Under the pieces are notes generated by a model. That model searched no databases. It saw only the letters and a program-made list of their open reading frames with translations, and was not told where the DNA came from. The position numbers were made by a program, and so were the translations under genes. Of a stretch of 64,000 bases of DNA, positions 61,916 through 64,000 are shown in pieces. Within the stretch, counting starts at the first letter, position 1; every line of letters begins with the position of its first letter. The stretch comes from Myxocyprinus asiaticus (taxonomy: Eukaryota > Chordata > Actinopteri > Cypriniformes > Catostomidae), in NCBI RefSeq assembly GCF_019703515.2, contig NC_059393.1:7891501-7955500 (forward strand), read 5' to 3'.

Positions 61916-63060
61916 ATTAGGCCCCAAAGAGGGAATGAAATGCAGTTTTGTGTCACTACTGTCTGAATCTATGGGACCACATGCAAACACACTCACACCC
62001 ACACACCGGCCAGACAGACACACAACTACTCATGTTAGCCGGGGTGAAAATGCCATACACAGTCCCCATTAACAAAGTCATTGAGGGTTAATCAATAGGC
62101 AGTGAGGCCTTTTACAATACAAAAGTGTCTCACTCTAACAGCTGACTTTAGCCTTCTATTTTGGGCTTACAGAAAAGGGCAGCCTAGCAATTTTAGCAGA
62201 GAAAAACGAAATCTGTGGACTACCCATCAGCACATTCAGAATATTCTAGAAAACAGTGATACTGATATGGCTGAGAGAACAGGTTTTGGTTTGCATGCTT
62301 TTTATAGCACATGTAATGAGCACATTTACGAGTAACAAGCAAAAAAAAAATACTTGAGACTTACTTTGAAGGAGCGACCCGTGCCATATCTAGGGGCCTA
62401 GTGCATAAAACTCTGCAGAGATTTCATCCTAAAGTGTGCGTACATTTAAAAGTCCGATTTTGTGTTTTCAGAGAATATATATTTAATAGCCATAGTTTTT
62501 TGTTTTTTTATATTCGTTTTTTTATTTTTATTTTGTTTTGCAAGCATAAATCTAACTGATGCAATTTTGCTTCTCAGACAATGTTTTCAATTGTTTTAAG
62601 GGTGTTTTTATAGAGAAGTAAAATATTTAATACCGAAAAAATGTTACAAGGTTAAACTATTGTCTGATACAATCATATTACTAAAAGAGCTTTTTAAAAT
62701 AAACTTTTATTTTTATTCAACTCATATTTTATATTTGAAAAACAGCTGAACAAATGTATTTTTCATCATGTTTTTATTTAACTATGAACAGATTTTCATT
62801 GCAGTTCAGGTTGGGATGAAGTGGGGCAGGCAGTAAATTTTATGGTCACAATCTGCAGTGCTGTACCTGTTTGCAACTGTGTTTCAGATGAGACCACCAG
62901 CCTCTCCATTGGTCTGTTCGAGTACTGAATGCGTCCGGCAGTGTCATTATACCACCTGTTTTACCCAAGCCATTTCGCGTCAGTCAGAGTCAAGTGTGCA
63001 TCACACTTATTCAAATGCTGTTACCTCAGAACATGATTTCTGTAATAGAACACATTTCCG
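61916..63060. other. No gene; leader of the minisatellite repeat at about 62370
   Basis: GAGCGACCCGTGCCATATCT at about 62374 matches a phrase next to the related repeat at 23.5 kb. The rest is AT-rich, with no supported gene. Confidence 0.35.
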
Positions 63061-63720
63061 ATTGCACGTCCAACTACCTAGCAATAACCAAGAACATTCT
63101 ATTAACTACCTGTCAACCACCCTGAACACCATAACAGCTATCAACGAAACACCCAGAAAACCCTAACAACCACCAAAGTCAAAGAGCAAACTTACAACCA
63201 CTTATAAACTACCAAAACACCCTAACAACCACCTATGAACCCCCAGAACACCTTAAAAAACCTACCCAAGTCCCAGAACACTCTAAAAACACTTTTCAAC
63301 CATCCAGAACACCCTAACAACCACCTATCAACCACCCAGAACACCTTAGCAACCACCTATTAACCACCCAGAATGCCCTAACAACCATCTATCAACCACC
63401 CAGAACACCCTAGCAACCACATATGAACTATCAAGATACACAAGCAACCATCTATTAACCATCAAAAATGCCCAAACAAACAACAAATCTACAATCCTGA
63501 ACACCTTAACAACTACCTAGCAATAACCAAGAACATCCCATTAACAACCACCTATTAACGACCCATAACACCCTGACCGCCACATATCAACCACCCATCC
63601 ACATAGAATCCATCAAAAAACACCCTAGCAACCATATATTGAAGCGCTAAGAACACTCAGAACATCTTTCCAACCGCATAGCAGCGCCCTTGTAACCACC
63701 CACAGCACCTTTTGTGCACC
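63061..63720 (+). repeat. Minisatellite, 32-bp unit
   Basis: Units of the form AACCACCTATCAACCACCCA plus GAACACCCTAGC repeat with changes; the run 63318-63445 holds four clear units of 31-32 bp, and the edges are more diverged. Rich in C and A on the plus strand, almost without G. Confidence 0.85.
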
Positions 63721-64000
63721 TACAGCATAGCAACTTCCAGGCCATCACAACCACTCTCAAGGGGGTCGCACACCAGATGCATCTGGCAGACAACATGCCG
63801 CTTCTAAAATTCGAAACAATAGTTTTGTATGAAGGTACGCACACCACCGCCGCCACTCTGCATCTGTCGGCGTCGCCCAGCTACGACTCCGGAGGCTGCT
63901 CAAATTTCTGCCGTGCCATGGAACGCAACTCACATAGATTTCTATTGAATTTGACTCAAATCATTATCAAAAGACATAGATTATTTACTCTAGCCATCAC
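63721..64000. other. No feature recognised; mildly GC-rich
   Basis: GCCGCCACTCTGCATCTGTC and GGCGTCGCCCAGCTACGACT near 63847-63888 raise GC content, but no exon or promoter is supported before the window ends. Confidence 0.3.

Noticed and set aside
63061..63720. CRISPR-like array
   Set aside because: Units are contiguous 32-bp tandem copies without unique spacers, and the DNA is vertebrate.

Overview
The window looks like teleost fish nuclear DNA, most likely a cyprinid or close relative. That reading rests on its repeat content: Tc1/mariner and hAT DNA transposons, many palindromic MITEs, several tRNA-derived SINEs, an L2-type LINE, Gypsy-type LTRs and long (TA)n and (CA)n microsatellites. 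It is AT-rich and vertebrate in style, with no operons, no dense coding and nothing bacterial or viral.

Only one host coding segment could be supported: an 84-bp exon on the minus strand at 7956-8039. It has a consensus acceptor and donor and encodes the start of the SH3 domain of a DOCK-family Rac guanine-nucleotide exchange factor, closest to DOCK3. The window is therefore read as the interior of a large dock3 gene on the minus strand. Positions 1-7955 are intron 2 (exon 3 lies beyond the left edge) and 8040-64000 are intron 1 (exon 1 was not found). All other long reading frames are transposon remnants, microsatellite translations or chance frames.

Layout: 1-600 GT-rich minisatellite; 3.0-4.6 kb decayed Tc1 element in a tetranucleotide repeat; 9.1-10.2 kb palindromic MITE split by a SINE; 12.0-12.5 kb second SINE copy; 16.9-21.8 kb dense pile of elements (deleted Tc1 derivative with a SINE in it, solo LTR, short Gypsy-type element with two LTRs, (TA)n array split by a hAT element); 22-27.5 kb several MITEs and a SINE; 28.4-28.6 kb a striking 42-bp near-perfect hairpin; 30.7-31.7 kb three-level nest of DNA elements; 32.3-34.8 kb two Tc1 elements head to tail; 36.9-39.5 kb SINE and an L2 LINE inside a MITE; 40.4-42.2 kb DNA elements; 43.8-45.5 kb second copy of the 32.3-kb Tc1 family inside a MITE; 46.2-47.2 kb second hAT copy; 49.8-51.1 and 54.2-55.7 kb MITEs and SINEs; 56.2-59.8 kb a degenerate tandem array broken by a hAT-like element, a SINE and a solo LTR; 63.0-63.7 kb a 32-bp minisatellite.

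Nothing here amounts to a new multi-gene system. The points worth a second look are the 42-bp hairpin, a one-base frameshift shared by two otherwise distinct Tc1 copies, a composite hAT element that appears to have moved as a unit, and several insertion nests whose target-site duplications can be read directly and give relative ages.
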